From: Pachyseris speciosa
Lineage: Eukaryota; Cnidaria; Anthozoa; Scleractinia; Pachyseridae
Direction: 5' to 3'
Assembly: GCA_016490735.1 (NCBI GenBank)
Contig: JAEMWC010000341.1
Location: 152,501 to 216,500, forward strand
Length of the DNA stretch: 64,000 nucleotides
Shown: positions 10,075 through 23,500 of the stretch, piece after piece
Position numbering within the stretch: position 1 is the first letter of the stretch
Layout of the letters: the number at the start of each line of letters is the position of its first letter
Position numbers and translations under genes: made by a program
The notes under the pieces: generated by a model
Told to the model about the DNA's origin: nothing
Seen by the model: the letters and a program-made list of their open reading frames with translations, nothing else
Database searches by the model: none

Positions 10075-10875
10075 AAGCTCTCCCTTGATTTATAAGTGTG
10101 TTTTTGGAGCCATTTTCCACCTCAGAAGCCCCCTGCCTGGCATCATAAAGCTGGGTTGATGGGCAGAGGCAATCCTTTGAAAGAAAACAGAGGTGGGAAG
10201 AAATTTCACACGAAGTGGGCCGCTCAAAGTATTCGAGCGAGTGATGGCAATCCACGGAGTGAAATTGTCTTTAGTCGTTTTGTGAGTGCTGTTCCGGTAC
10301 CTGGCATGGCAATTTAGGCGAGTTTTGACTTGTAAATAATGCAATCGGTGAAATATTTTGCCAGTAGGACCGGGTGGCTCGACACGGTTCTAAAAAATAT
10401 CTGAAATGAAAATTGGAGGACTGTCTTGCGCCCGTTGTCCAAGAAATTCCCAGAATTCCTTTGGATCACAAACGCGAACATGACAGACCAGTGAGAGCAA
10501 GTGAAATCAAATAGCGTTATCGGGGTCGCGCTAAATTAGTAAGCAGGAAAACGTTAACAGATTTCAAGAAGTGGAGTCGAAGTTTGCCGCCAATGCAAAC
10601 TTTTAACCTCAATAGGAATTTTTGCTGTTGTCCGAGGGTGATTTTGGTTTTGCAAGAGAATAAAAAGTCATTAAATGAAAATTGGGAGTTTCGGTCAGTT
10701 TCCAGGGTGATAAAGTCTGGAAAAGTGACCTTTTGGCAACGACAGTGGTTCATTTCAACCACAGTCCGGGATTGGCGGAAGTTGTTGGTTTTCAAAGCCA
10801 TCGTTCCCACAGGAACGATACTTGGTAAGCCGGAAGACAAACAGTTAAAATGCCTATCTACAGCTTTTGGTTGAC
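10075..10875. repeat. Dispersed repeat family X, copy B
   Basis: Matches copy C (22310-23100) in order: GATTTATAAGTGTGTTTTT, CACCTCAGAAGCCCCCTGCC, AAAGCTGGGTTGATGGG, TCAAATAGCGTTATC, AGAAGTGGAGTCGA, TTGTCCGAGGG and TGGTTCATTTCAACCA. It lies just beyond the 3' end of the matrin-type gene. Similarity is clear but divergent, with many substitutions and indels. No long reading frame is shared between the copies, so a non-autonomous element or old UTR/LINE piece is likelier than a gene. Confidence 0.75.
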
Positions 10876-10879
10876 TTGG

Positions 10880-11410
10880 CTCGTTGGGTGCCCCTGAAGA
10901 CTGTACTCTGTATTATCAACTAATGCAACAGTTTCGTTGGAACTTCAATCTAATATCCACATTGGAAGAGAAAAGTAGAAATGCACATGTAAATTCGGTG
11001 GTGATGAACATACTGCAATTAAGTATTAATAAAAACTAAACGCTCGTTGACACTCGCGACTCGAACATCAACATAAGATCAATCACAAACACCAACACAC
11101 TTCAAAATTGTGCTGGGAAAGCTCAAACGCAGGGTTCCGAAACCTCTCTTTCCTCTTGCGCTTTCCGCTCACTGACTGCTTCTCAGCGTAAACCAGTAAT
11201 TTGCAAGTATAATAACAGTGGTACTGAGTGCCTATACCGCAGTGTCTGATACTTTGACGGTGCTAAAGGCACGTGTGAACGATCTCGAGTATCGAGCTTA
11301 TGTTATTACTTTTCATCGCAAGATAGATAAGCCGACAAGCTATTCTTAGAAACGCTTTACTTGTTTACAATTATAGAAGAATCAAAATAACAAGTTGTAG
11401 GATACAACTG
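10880..11410. other. Intergenic / possible 3' UTR, nothing coding
   Basis: AT-rich DNA downstream of the matrin-type gene with no convincing exon. The gene's 3' UTR probably ends within its right-hand part. Confidence 0.4.
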
Positions 11411-11417
11411 GACAGAG

Positions 11418-11423
11418 TTTTAA
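11418..11423 (-). terminator. Candidate polyadenylation signal for the matrin-type gene
   Basis: TTTAAT on the plus strand is ATTAAA on the minus strand, the commonest variant poly(A) signal, about 95 bases beyond the stop codon at 11519. I saw no AATAAA nearer. No transcript evidence is available. Confidence 0.35.
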
Positions 11424-11518
11424 TCTGATCAAATTCCTGAAGATAAAATGAAAATGCTTCAGCACGATTCTAACGACTTAAAACAGGATTAAAAAAAAAA
11501 AAAACATTAAGCGAGATT

Positions 11519-14500
11519 CTAATCTTCGCCATCACCAATCTCATCTATGATCTCGAAACCCTCCATGAAGTTCACATCATCATTATTTCCGGCATCTTCA
11601 TCCGCTTTGCTCTTTTTGGTTTTCGCAGCTCTTCCAACGGCAGTTGACGCTCTTCCCCCTCGTCTCGTTCCTCGACCACGCCCTCTTCCTCGCGCCCCAC
11701 GCCCTCTCGTGGCGCCTCCCTTAGCTGCTCCTTTCTTTGCACGCTTAGGAGGCGTTGGGGTGACTTCAGGAGTGATGACATTGGGAGATGTCAGGGTATC
11801 TTCTTGCGAACTATCTGGCGTGTCGGGTTCCTGGTCTTTCCACTGATTAGCGGCCTGTGTGGCTGCGACTGTTGAGGATTCTTCGGTCCCCTCCAAGTCC
11901 TCAGTCTTGGTCGCAGGCTGATCCACAGACAGTGGTAGAAAATCCTCTGTTTCCTGTCAAGCAACAAGAAAAGTAAGAGAACGCCCAAGCCGTATTGGGG
12001 GGGGGGGGGGGGGGGATCATCACATAGTGAATCTTATTGCAAATGACTAGGAGAAGCTCAAGACTGATCGTCCAAGCACAGAAACACTATTGCTTTGAAC
12101 CGTTCACCACTAAATTTGCCTTCCTAACAAAGTCACTAAAACCAGCTTTCCGCACATACAGCTTACCTTTTGAGTAGAAATAACCAATAAACACTTGTCA
12201 AACAACCTGTTTGTTGGTGTATTGTTGAGGCTCAAATGCACGCTTGCATTAAGACCTTCTAGCATACACCGTAAGATGTAAGTTATTCTTCCGTTAAACG
12301 ACATCAGGGGGCAAGTGGAAAAACTGGAAATGTAAATGATAAAGAGCAGAAAGAGAGAAGGGCTTCTTCCAAGGTAAACTGTTTTTCTATCACGTAGCAT
12401 TTCACCAACCTCAGATTGTGCTGTTGTTAAGACTTGTTTTTCTTCGTCTTCGTCGACTCCAGTGATCTCAGCTGGATCATACAAGAGGTCGTCGTCATCT
12501 GTTGTCGTACCCATTTCTGCGTGCTCCTCAGTGCTTTCATCTGCAAGTAAAGAGTCTTCGTTCACGTGGTCCATGCCCTCCAGGTCGACATCCAAATCGG
12601 CTGCGTCGCAGTGCATCTCGTCCGCTTCATCCGAAGACTGAGACGCCAACACAAACTTTGTTACTTGCACCTGCAGAACAAAAGAAACGAACTTTTAGAG
12701 CGCTTTCTTTTGCGAACATTCCGAACCAGGTATACTCGAGGTAGGCAGTAATCTTCTTCTTTGCAACCTATTCTGTTTTCAGCATCAACGGACTGATTCT
12801 GCTCCCATGTGATGGCAGAATGAACCGAATCGACAAAATACCATCGGCGAGAAAATCGTCCGCGGCCCGCCAAACCCGTGGCGTTACCCGTGACGTGATG
12901 TGACACGGGAAGTAGGGTCCATACTATTCAGAGCGCTGGTCTCAGGCCACCTCTGCCAAGAGTATTCTGGTTCCAGAATGTGTTCTTTTGAAAACCTTTT
13001 TCCGCGTATTCACTTGTTCCTAAACTTGAGTAATAATAACCAGAATAGTTCCAGAAGATTGCACCCTTAGTCAGTACTTTGCCTAGTGGGATTATCTGCA
13101 TAACACTGCTCACAGCTCCATTTGGCCAGGCCTAAGAGCATTGTTGTTAACAATGACCTCTGAAAGTCACAAACATGATTACCTCGCCTGCAAGCTCTTG
13201 GTTCAAAGATTTTTTTTAAATAAAATGTGATTGTGCAACTTTTCTGAGAAAAACAAACAGCTGAAAGATATGCAGCAAAGGCTGAGAATTTTCGCGAAAA
13301 GGATCCTGGGTTATAAACAAGGAGATTGGGGAGAGAAGGAAATGTGACCAAGGAGGTGGGAGTAAGGCAGAAAGACGAAGAGGCCCCTTCACCTTACCCA
13401 TCCCCTTTGATTGGTTCCAACTCTCCACGGTTTCAAAATCGAAGATGGCGGACTAAAAAAACACTAACGATTATTTTAAATATTTGAAACGTCACTCGCC
13501 AGCCAAAACAATAAAAAGGAAAGAAAGAAAAAAAGAAAAAGAAAGAAAACCTTTCTCTGCAGGCTAAGAGATATACAAAAGCTGTGATAAAACTTAAACG
13601 GAAAGCACACAACAATTTTTTTTTTACCTCATCCGTTTCGTCAGTCTGTGATTCTTTACGACGGCTTCTTGGCTTTGAAGAAGTCGTTTTGATGTCCTTG
13701 TCTAGTACTTCATATAACACCACTTCTTCTCCTTCTTTTGGTCTCAGCACATTCTCTAATTCTTTGTTCCTTGCCAGCTGAAGTTCTTGATACTGAGGAT
13801 GCTCCTGCACGTAAGTCTACAATAGGAAATGGACAAAAAAGAATTCAATTACGCAGACTGAAAATCAGTCATATATGTGTCACATGCAATTTCCTGTTCT
13901 GGCTCCTCAAAACGAATTCAGAATTAAATGAAAATATAAGCAGGTTACTTTTTAGAAATTGATGATTTGACTTGCATACAGATGATAATTACGGTATCCA
14001 CTGTAGTGTACTTGTTATCTCAGGTTTCATAAATCGTTTTGTACAACCAACAGCTTGTGAGATTATCAATAATCACATTATTCCACTAGAAAAAAATCCT
14101 GAATTACACAAAACATGTGACATAATGCCAAACGTTTTGACACTAAGGGGATTGCAAAACTATTCCATCTTTACCCTCAAATGACAGGGCAGATTCCTGT
14201 TCTGAGCTGATAAAAAAAATCCACAATAACAATAACAATAACTTTGACGAACTTCATTTTTGTGTTGGCACTAAGTCCAGTGAACACAGATATTAGTGGT
14301 CACTGATGAGTTGGGGAAGGGGCATTTTTTGTTCTGTTACGTATTAATCCAAACTTTTTCTAGAGCCCTTGAATAGGTGATCAAAAATGACATGACTTGT
14401 GTAGTTTCTGAAACTATTGTTTCAAAATTTCAAGAGAGAAGTAAGAAAAAGAAGGAAAGATTAGGTACATTGCTTTACTTTGGCCAAAGGTTTTGATCCA

Positions 14501-17500
14501 CTGTAGAACCAGTGTTTCTTACCTTGTAATTACTGTGATGCTTCTTCCCTTTGATGTGATTGATCACATCATTTCCACAGCGAATAAAGGTTTTGCAAAG
14601 GCGGCAGTTAAACCCAGACACGGCTTTCACAAACTCACAACCTGAGAACAAAGAAGCATTCAAAATGGTGACAGGAAAGCAGGTAAACCCCATTTTTATC
14701 TAGTAATCCAATTTTGTACAAACAAACAAACAAACAAACAAACTAACAAAGGGAAAACGAAGGGAAAAAACAAGAACGACAAACAACCCTGAACGAGAGA
14801 CATACACTGTAAGTACTGAGTACAAAGGATTTACGATCTTTTTTTATATTTTCAAGACATCACTGCCAAAAGAGAAACTCTACACTCTTATAACAAAGTG
14901 CCACTAAATTGTTGCAAGATTGCAAGATAACAAGGTAACTGTACAAAAAACTGTATGTCATCAAATCAGTTTTTGCTTTTTAATTTCCTCAGAAAATGGC
15001 ACTAAGGATTTGATGAGCTGATGCAGTTGCCGCCATACATAGGTACATATAAGTGGCAACAATAAATCGTGTGTTAACTGGTGTCATGCAGGGAAATTTT
15101 AGACAAGTTAAAACAGGCTTTAATAAGCTAATTTATCTGACACTAAAATATGTTTTCCATGTTTTCCACTGAAATTTGAAACAAGACAGTATCTTTGACA
15201 ATTGACAATTATTTTCTTCAAGAGTAGCATTTGCCATTAACAAAAGAACACTGTAAGTGACTGCTTTACCCAACATGTTCCGTCCACTTGTAAAGCCATC
15301 AATCCTGACACGCGACTGCGTCACAGATGAGATGGTGATGATGTTACCATCCTTCATGGCAGTCTTCCTTGTATCACAGGTGTACTTGACAAAGTCAACA
15401 TTTGCCTCAGATCCTGGAGATTGAACTGCAGGAGGACTTGGCAATTCTGGAGTAACGACCTTGTCTTTCTCCTCAGCTTTAGTCCCAGACGGGGTCACCT
15501 GCACCTCCAGCTTCTTGGCAGATGAATTTTCCTTGAATAGTGAGACACCACATGCATGAATGATTTTCTGTTTTATTACACCCATTTTGAAATCACTGGG
15601 GATCCTTGCAATCTGATTGGCTCTCAACAGTGCAATTTACTCCCACATTGCACCATTTTTACTCAAAATCGCATCCTTTCTGTAACTCATCAAAATGAAA
15701 GTGAAATAATACTAACCTATCAAATTTCATGGATAAACAAATATTAATATTGACAAAAAACTGTGTGATTTCAAAATGGGTGTAATCAAGTGGTAATTGA
15801 ACTTCATGTCATGCAGTTTTCGTCTGAAATCATACTTGTGATTTCAGACCAAATTGCACTCCACTCAGTTCAATTACCATTATGAAAATGTCATCCTTTC
15901 TTTCTGTCTTAAGTATGTTCACTAGCACTTTTGTTCAACCAGTTTTACTGAACAAACTTTGAAATATTTGTTGATTTTAATTACCAGCTATTATGTAGAA
16001 CTGAGTTTAACATAAGGATCAAAGCAAAGAGACAAAGAGACTAAACTTCGCTTGCTTGAGTGTGAAAGGATTAGCAGTTTTTACATAAAATTGAGCATAA
16101 AAAAAATCCTAGCAAGTGAAACAACCTGAGACTAACAGAGGTTAAAAAGTTGCAATCTTGTGAAAAAAATAAAGACAGAGCTATAATAATAGTTTTCTCA
16201 TGCATGAAAAGTTTAATTCACTTACCTGAGAAAAATTCTTGAACTCTTCCAAATCAAGTTCTTTTCCTTGCTTTTCCAAAATAGTACGGGCATGTCTCTT
16301 GCCGAGCAGATGCTTATAAAAACTCTAAACATAACAACAACGATCCAACACTTAATAACCACACACCAATCCAAGGAAACAAGAAGATCCTAATTGGCTT
16401 TATCAGCATCGCCAAAGTGCTGATTATCATAATCCCAATCACATGTCTGAGTCACAGTTGAGTCTTTTTGTGCTGTGTTGACCTGTAAACAGTGTTCTTG
16501 TAACTTGTATAGTTGGAGTTCACGCCTAGTTTTTAAATACATCTTTCAAATAAATAAACTTCAAAACATCCAAGTCAATTATTAACGACTTTTTTTGTAC
16601 ACATGGCATTTCAGAGGGAAAAAAACGGAGTTGCAGACTAGAGTATTTTTCCCAAGGAACAAAAAACATGTACAAGAGCCTTAGAATGGTTCTGGTTTGG
16701 TTACCGTCCATCAACAAATACATCTTTAACTATATTACTTACTTGATATACAATCTGAATGCCAAATACAAGTTAAATTGGAGCAATCTAGAATTTACGG
16801 CCATGAACCCACTTTGAAAAAGATTAAGGGCTTGGGAATGAAGCCAAACTTAATTGAAAATCATTCAAATTGAGCTAAAATTAATTGTTTCTCACACGAA
16901 AGGCCATCTCACCACAATTTTCATGATTTTCACAAGCTTTTGTTTAGCTCCTATTCAATTGAACAGCCTCAAAGTTGGTTAGGTTACCATTTCCGAGATG
17001 TTCTTTCATGTGGTGGAAACATTTTTTTTCAAGTAAGCATGATGCTGGAGCACATACCATGGGTATATTACAGATGATCTTGCACTGCTGGCAAATGTAC
17101 TTGGACCTTTTCTTGTCAAACAGTGAGATCATCAAAGCATCAACGTCCTCTCCTATGAAGTTGACTGACTTGGGCAAGGGACGATCATTGAATTCCACAG
17201 GTTTACGGGGTACAACTTCGTCAACTTGTTTCTCTTCCTCCTGTGTTGAGGTGGCCTCCTCAGTTTCCTCCTCAGCTGAGCACAATATCCATTAAACAAA
17301 ACAAAAATAAACAAACAAAACAACAACATTTGAATAACCTGTCTTTCCACAAAATCTGTTGCTATTTTCAGTTACTAAAGATGTTTAAGAGCTTTTAAAA
17401 AGTTATTTTGGCATAAACTTTCCAGCCACATACCTTACATGTACAAGAACTGCAAACAAGTCACTGCTTTTTAACAATATTATTAGATTATGAGCTCAAG

Positions 17501-20500
17501 ATTTCTATCATGTGATACCTGATGAGGGCGCAGCCCGAATCAACTATCCTGCATAGCAATTGAGAGCGAATAATCTACAAGCCATTCAAAACTAAACACG
17601 CAAATTGTCGAAAATCTTCCACGTGGACACTTCGAAAACATGAAGAAGCGGTGGCTTTTTGTTGACAACCACTACTCACTATCTATCACAGATTAGTATA
17701 AATCTACTAGCGTTCTATCACAAATGCCGTTCTCTGATTGGCTATGCTACTCGCTAACTATTCAGTGATAGATAGTGAGTAGCAGTTGTCAACAAAATGG
17801 CAGCCCCTTCTTCGCGTTTTCGAAGCCGTTTAGAGGAGAATTTAGATAACTTAATTGTTTAGTTTTGAACAACTAGTAGATTTATACTAAAACGATTAGA
17901 TAATTTGCTCTCGATTTCTATGCGTGATAGCTGATTCGGGCTGCGTCCTCATCAGCTATCACACGATAGAAATCTCGAGCTCATAATCTAATTGTTAAAT
18001 AAATGGTGAGTACCGTAGACAATCAGAGAATAGCACTCGTGATAGAACGCTGGTAGATTTATACTAACAATGTGCAGTTCCAGAAAATATCCATACCCCC
18101 ACCATGGAAGGTCAGCATAAATTCCGAGGGGGAGGGGGATTCAATGGTAGAAATTTCCGAGGGGTTTGGGGATCGACGCGACCTTGTTTTTTCCAGGGGG
18201 TAAATCGTTGAGAAAGAATCGCTTCGCGGTACAGTGTGAGTGTACACTTGTACTTGAGAAATGCAAGGAGGAAGACTTACGTACACTTTTTTAAATAAAT
18301 AGATCTCCAGTCCACTTGAATGTTATATTTCAACATGATTGTCTGTTTTCCTTTTTCTATAGTTGAGTTTGCATTTACTTTTAAATAACGATGGCTATTC
18401 CGGTTTAAGAGAAACCGAAGAGAAATCAGAGATAGTTGAGCAAGACAAAATGGCCGACTCTCGTACCCAGATCTCCATCTTGGTGTCTCGTTCCAGTCCT
18501 CCACAAATGGCCAATGCCCATATCAGGGCATCCAACTACTTTCGGCAAATTATGTCTGTTCGGTAGAGGATAATAATGTTTCAGCTGGAATTTTGGCAAT
18601 AAAGGTAACATGAATGCCTATTATTTTTGGAGGGACAAAACTGCCGTTAGAATTTTATCATTCCACGTTGTATTGTTTTATGGCGTTCTTGTTGGCATCG
18701 CCATGGACCTTTTATGCAGGTTATCGAACTTCAGCTTGGCTTCCCAGCTAGTACAGACATTACATGTGCTTTTGACAATGATGGCATGTCTTCAATGATT
18801 ATCTATTTAAAGAAAAGACGGACACGGTAGCTGACTTCTTTGCCTGCAAGACAAGTATCAGTGGTAAAAAAACTGAACTAGATGGAAGGAATAATTAATT
18901 ACTTGGCATTTTCTGCTTATAGTTTTGTTGAACGTTTCACCAAGTTTATAAATAATTTGTAACACTTATACTCTAGTGTACAAGATTATAAAAGGAGCTT
19001 TAACATTAAAATCAAAACCCATTTGAGATGTCGAGAACTAAAAGGTTGCTTTGATCTTTGCTAAATTATCATGTGTGTGAAAATAATTATTTGCATACAT
19101 GACGGGAACTTGCAATGACTGAGATATCGGTAACTTCTTCTGAACACTAGAAGAAACAACATTTCTTGTAAACTACAACATATCCTCCAATAAATTTATA
19201 ACTAACAACATTCAAATGAGAAACATTTAGGCTTCCAAACAAAGAAGAAGTCTAGCAACTTTAATTAAGTTTTCATCTGCCCAGGAAAAGCTACGTGTTT
19301 AGATATCTGATTTGGCTTGACTGGCAAAGGTCACTCGCGCATTTCACGCTCTCCACGGTTCAAGTGCTACAATTTGATACAAACAGGTTGATATATCCAA
19401 TCACGCAACTGACTCAATCATCCTTTGTCAACTAAGAAACGATGTAAAACTTACGAAGTGTTTTTTTTTTAATTTTGGAAATTCCTGGGGGGAGGGGTAT
19501 TTGATGAGCCCCTGGAATGGAAATTCCTAGGGGGAGGGGGAGGGGGGCAAAACAAAAACCTTCCATGGTGGAGGTATGGATATTTTCTGGAACTACACAA
19601 TAGTTATTTAACTAGTAGTAACCACAGGTTGGAAAGTGTGGACCTACATGCACTTAAAGAACTCAAGCCTAGATTCTTGATAGCTTTGAGGATCAAGGAT
19701 TGAGTTTCAAGTTGAGACTTGTAATGTCAACTTACATTAGCCCAGTACTGTACATGTAAATTTGGTTGTCTTGATGAGGAAATGGATTGCAATTTGAAAA
19801 AGATAGCCCTTTATGAAGGTTTGTCATTGTCTTGGAAAAACGCCTTGAAGTAATGCCACTTTCTCTACCTTTCAAGAGGATAATTTGAAATCTACCTTTT
19901 TGCGGTAAAAGGGTCATTTATGTACATGTAATAGAAAAGTTCTCACTCATAGTTTGAACAAACTTATAACACGAATTCCCATGGCAGTGGCCCTTTAATG
20001 AGCTTTTTTATGTGAATTAACACATCTTCTAGGTGGTGTATAAATTATAACTGTCATATTATGGTTAAAAGATAGATCATAACCACATACAGCATTGTAC
20101 CCTGTACCTTCTGCGGTTTCTTCTTCTTCTGCCTCATTGTCCTGCTCTTCCTCTTCCACAGCTTCTTTCTCCTTTTGTTCCTTAACAGGAGTCACAGCTT
20201 TCTTGACAGGTTGACTCTGCTGATTTGGTCTGCTTCTGTTTTGTTGGTTGTAGCCCCTGTTGCCTCCTTGTTGTCTCCGATTGTTGTCGTACCGCTCCCT
20301 TTTGTTTCCATAGTTACCTCCTCCACCCCAGTTGTCATTCCTTCCTCGTTTCCGATTCTGCCGATTCTGCATGTCTCTTGATTGGTTCCTTGGTATCAGA
20401 GGAGTCGGTAGCAGTCCCATAGCAGATGGCATTCCTTGCTTATTCCTCTGTACATGGGCTTGAGCATTTGCATTAGCCTGGGCTTGCATGGCTGCAAGTA

Positions 20501-23500
20501 GAGACTGTGTCTGCACCATAGCCATCAGCTGTTGCTGCTGCTGGGCTAACTGCGCTGTCAGACCAGATCCCAGTCCAGCTCCTGTCATACCTAACCCTGG
20601 ATCATTCATGATCTTATGTTAGCTTCCATAAACTAAACATATTTCACACCCCACGTATTGTCCACATACAAGGTTGCACTAGTGCCAAAAGTAACAACGT
20701 GCAATACATGTACATGGGAGTACTGAGAATAACAGTTGAACACAAAAACAAACAAAATGCAGACTACACACGCACTTAAAGCAGTTACTTGATTAAGAAT
20801 TTGAACTCAACACCTGGATCTTTCACCTTGTAATCTGCTTAACACTGCACAAAAACATGTTCAATGTACTCTTTTTTTCAAATAATTAAAAGCAACAATT
20901 CCAATGTACTCATCCTTTTACTGCATACAGTGAAACCCCGCTATAACAAGACCCCATTATAAAGAATAACATTTGAAAGTCTGGCAGCATTACAGTAAAT
21001 TATGTGGAAACGAACGCCGCTAAAACAAATAGATTTTAACCATCCCAATGCACAATTTACCCTACTATAACAAATATTTTGATTCTTTATTTTTCTGTAA
21101 AAGTAGCCAGGGCTCAAACTCAATTGCCGTAGAAAACATCAGTCCCTGGCCTCTATCAACAGCGTGATGTCTCCATGTACATGAAACTAGCTGGTTTGGT
21201 TCTTATCCTTTGGTGACATACTGGTATTGGCCTTTTAATGAAGACTATACAGCTAAAAAATTCTTTGACTATTACATAGTCCAAGGTGCTGCGCAGCATA
21301 CATTATCATCAACTTACATGAAAGAACAAAACTATTACATACACACATTCTTGGCCTAAACTGGCAACACAGTCAACTTATAATGAGAAAACTAGGTACA
21401 GAAATTTTCAAGTTGTTCCAATTTTCTGGAACATTAGGGTGCCCTTGTGAGGTGTATCCAAATTCCACATAATTTTTCCCAGACAAGTTTTATTCTGCAT
21501 TGACAGAAATTTTGAGCAAATGGAAAATGCAAAATTATCTGGCCAAATGGTGGAACCACAATAATTTTAACTCGAAAGTAACAAAATTGAAATTTAGGAA
21601 ATGCTTCAAGATTTTAATAATGTATTGTGTTTTTTCACAAGATGTCACTTTGACACTTTTCTCTCAATTTAATACTTTTTTTTTGAAATTTTGTAATAAT
21701 GTATACTGTTAAGTACATAACATGGTAGCCTGACCACAAGGAACTCTAATACACCAAGCAGCAGTGAGAGTCGTTCAAATGGTTAAACCATGCAACTCCA
21801 TTTTCCACCTTCTTGGTGTGTTGAGCGGGCTTGCAACAACATCAGAAATTGGAGACAATGCCAGTGACCATCACAGCTTTCAAAATGAGAATGAGCATAT
21901 TTTTTCCACTTCTGTGGAGATTCAGTTCTCGGCATAACAGGAACACAGGTACTAGTTGGCAAGTCTATATCAAAGTGGTAACTATTGTACACCATCCAGA
22001 AGAAACAGTGATAGGTTACCAGTCAACTTGTATGACTGACACCACATGGAAAAACCCTTCCAATCTTACCAACTGAGTGTATTATCATTGAGGAAGTCTT
22101 GAACTGAACTCTTTCCCAACCAATGTTTTGTATGCCATTTTTGCAATTTCCTGAGGGTAGGTGGACAAGTCAATTTTGTTTTTCCATATAAGAGATTACC
22201 AGAGATTTTGTTGGTTCACAAGACTGAAGGTTCTATCTCTCTTGTCACGCTTGTCATGCTAGCTGTTGTTTGTTTTTAAGTAAGCACTAGAGCTAGCATT
22301 TAGTAAGTTTTTTATTTATAAGTGTGTTTTTTGAGCATTTGCCACCTCAGGAGCCCCCTGCCTGACATCCTAAAGCTGGGTTGGTGGGTAGAGGCAGTCC
22401 TCTGAAAGAAAACAGAGGTGAAAAACAATTTCACAGCAAGTGGATCGCTGAAAGTGTTTGATCAAGTCGTGAGCAATTCACGAGTGAGGTTGTCTTTCTG
22501 GTCATTCTGGATGGATTCTTGGACCTCGCATGACAATTTTGGTGAGTTTTGACTTGTAAACAATGCCATCAGTGCAATATTTTGTCAGTAGAACTGGGTG
22601 GCTCGACACTTATAACAAATATCTGAAATGGAAATTAGTGTACTTCCATGCTGCCATTGCACAAGAATTTCACAGAATTCCTTTGGGCCACAGTGCAGAA
22701 ATTACAGACCAGTGGGAAAAACTGAAATCAAATAGCGTTATCCACGTCATGCTAAAGAGGTGAGCAGGGAAATCTGGAACAGATTGCAAGAAGTGGAGTC
22801 GACGTTTGCTGCCATTGTAGACTTTAAACTTCAGCTTCAAGAGGAATTTTTGCTTTAAAAACTTCAAGACAATATAATGTGCATATTTTGGTGTTGTCCG
22901 AGGGCATGTTTTCGTTATGCAACAGAATAAATGGTCACATTAAACGAAAATTGGGAGTTTTTTGGTCAGTTTACGTGCTTATAAAATTTAAACAACTGAT
23001 CAATTGGCAATGGTTCATTTCAACCATTGTCTGGGATTTGGGAAAGTTGCAGGTTTCTAAAGCTGTGGTCTTTGACGTCCACAATTTTGGCGTTCGGATG
23101 AGAACAAGTTTATATTGTTGGTTGGTTTCTTAATGACCCAAGAATATTCCACTTTGTGAGCACTTTCCCTAGTTTCTTTTGCTGAATGTTTACAGCAATA
23201 AAGAGGCCAGAACATGTAAGGCCATAGTCTGTCAAATACATGTAAAGATGTCTACACATACCACAATCAGAAAAATGGGTGACTAACAGTGTCCATTGTT
23301 TGCAGTAAAAAGTTGCAAAAGAATGCAAATTCTGTAAGAATCAGTGTCGTAGTTACTTCAAACTACAGAAAGCATCCACAACTTTGCATCCATGTAACTA
23401 CAGCAATGAGGTATTCTCATCCAGAAAGTTTTTATCCATTGTTATAGAAATAATATTTCTGTATGCAGGCATAAGAGAAATGTAGCACATGGCCAAGTGG

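Noticed and set aside
11547..11846. 99-codon plus-strand frame rich in Pro and Leu
   Set aside because: It is antisense to the Arg/Gly-rich last exon of the matrin-type gene and is explained by that composition.
15133..15627. 164-codon minus frame taken as one exon
   Set aside because: Only 15531-15270 is bounded by matching splice sites. The rest reads through the intron and into a MITE.
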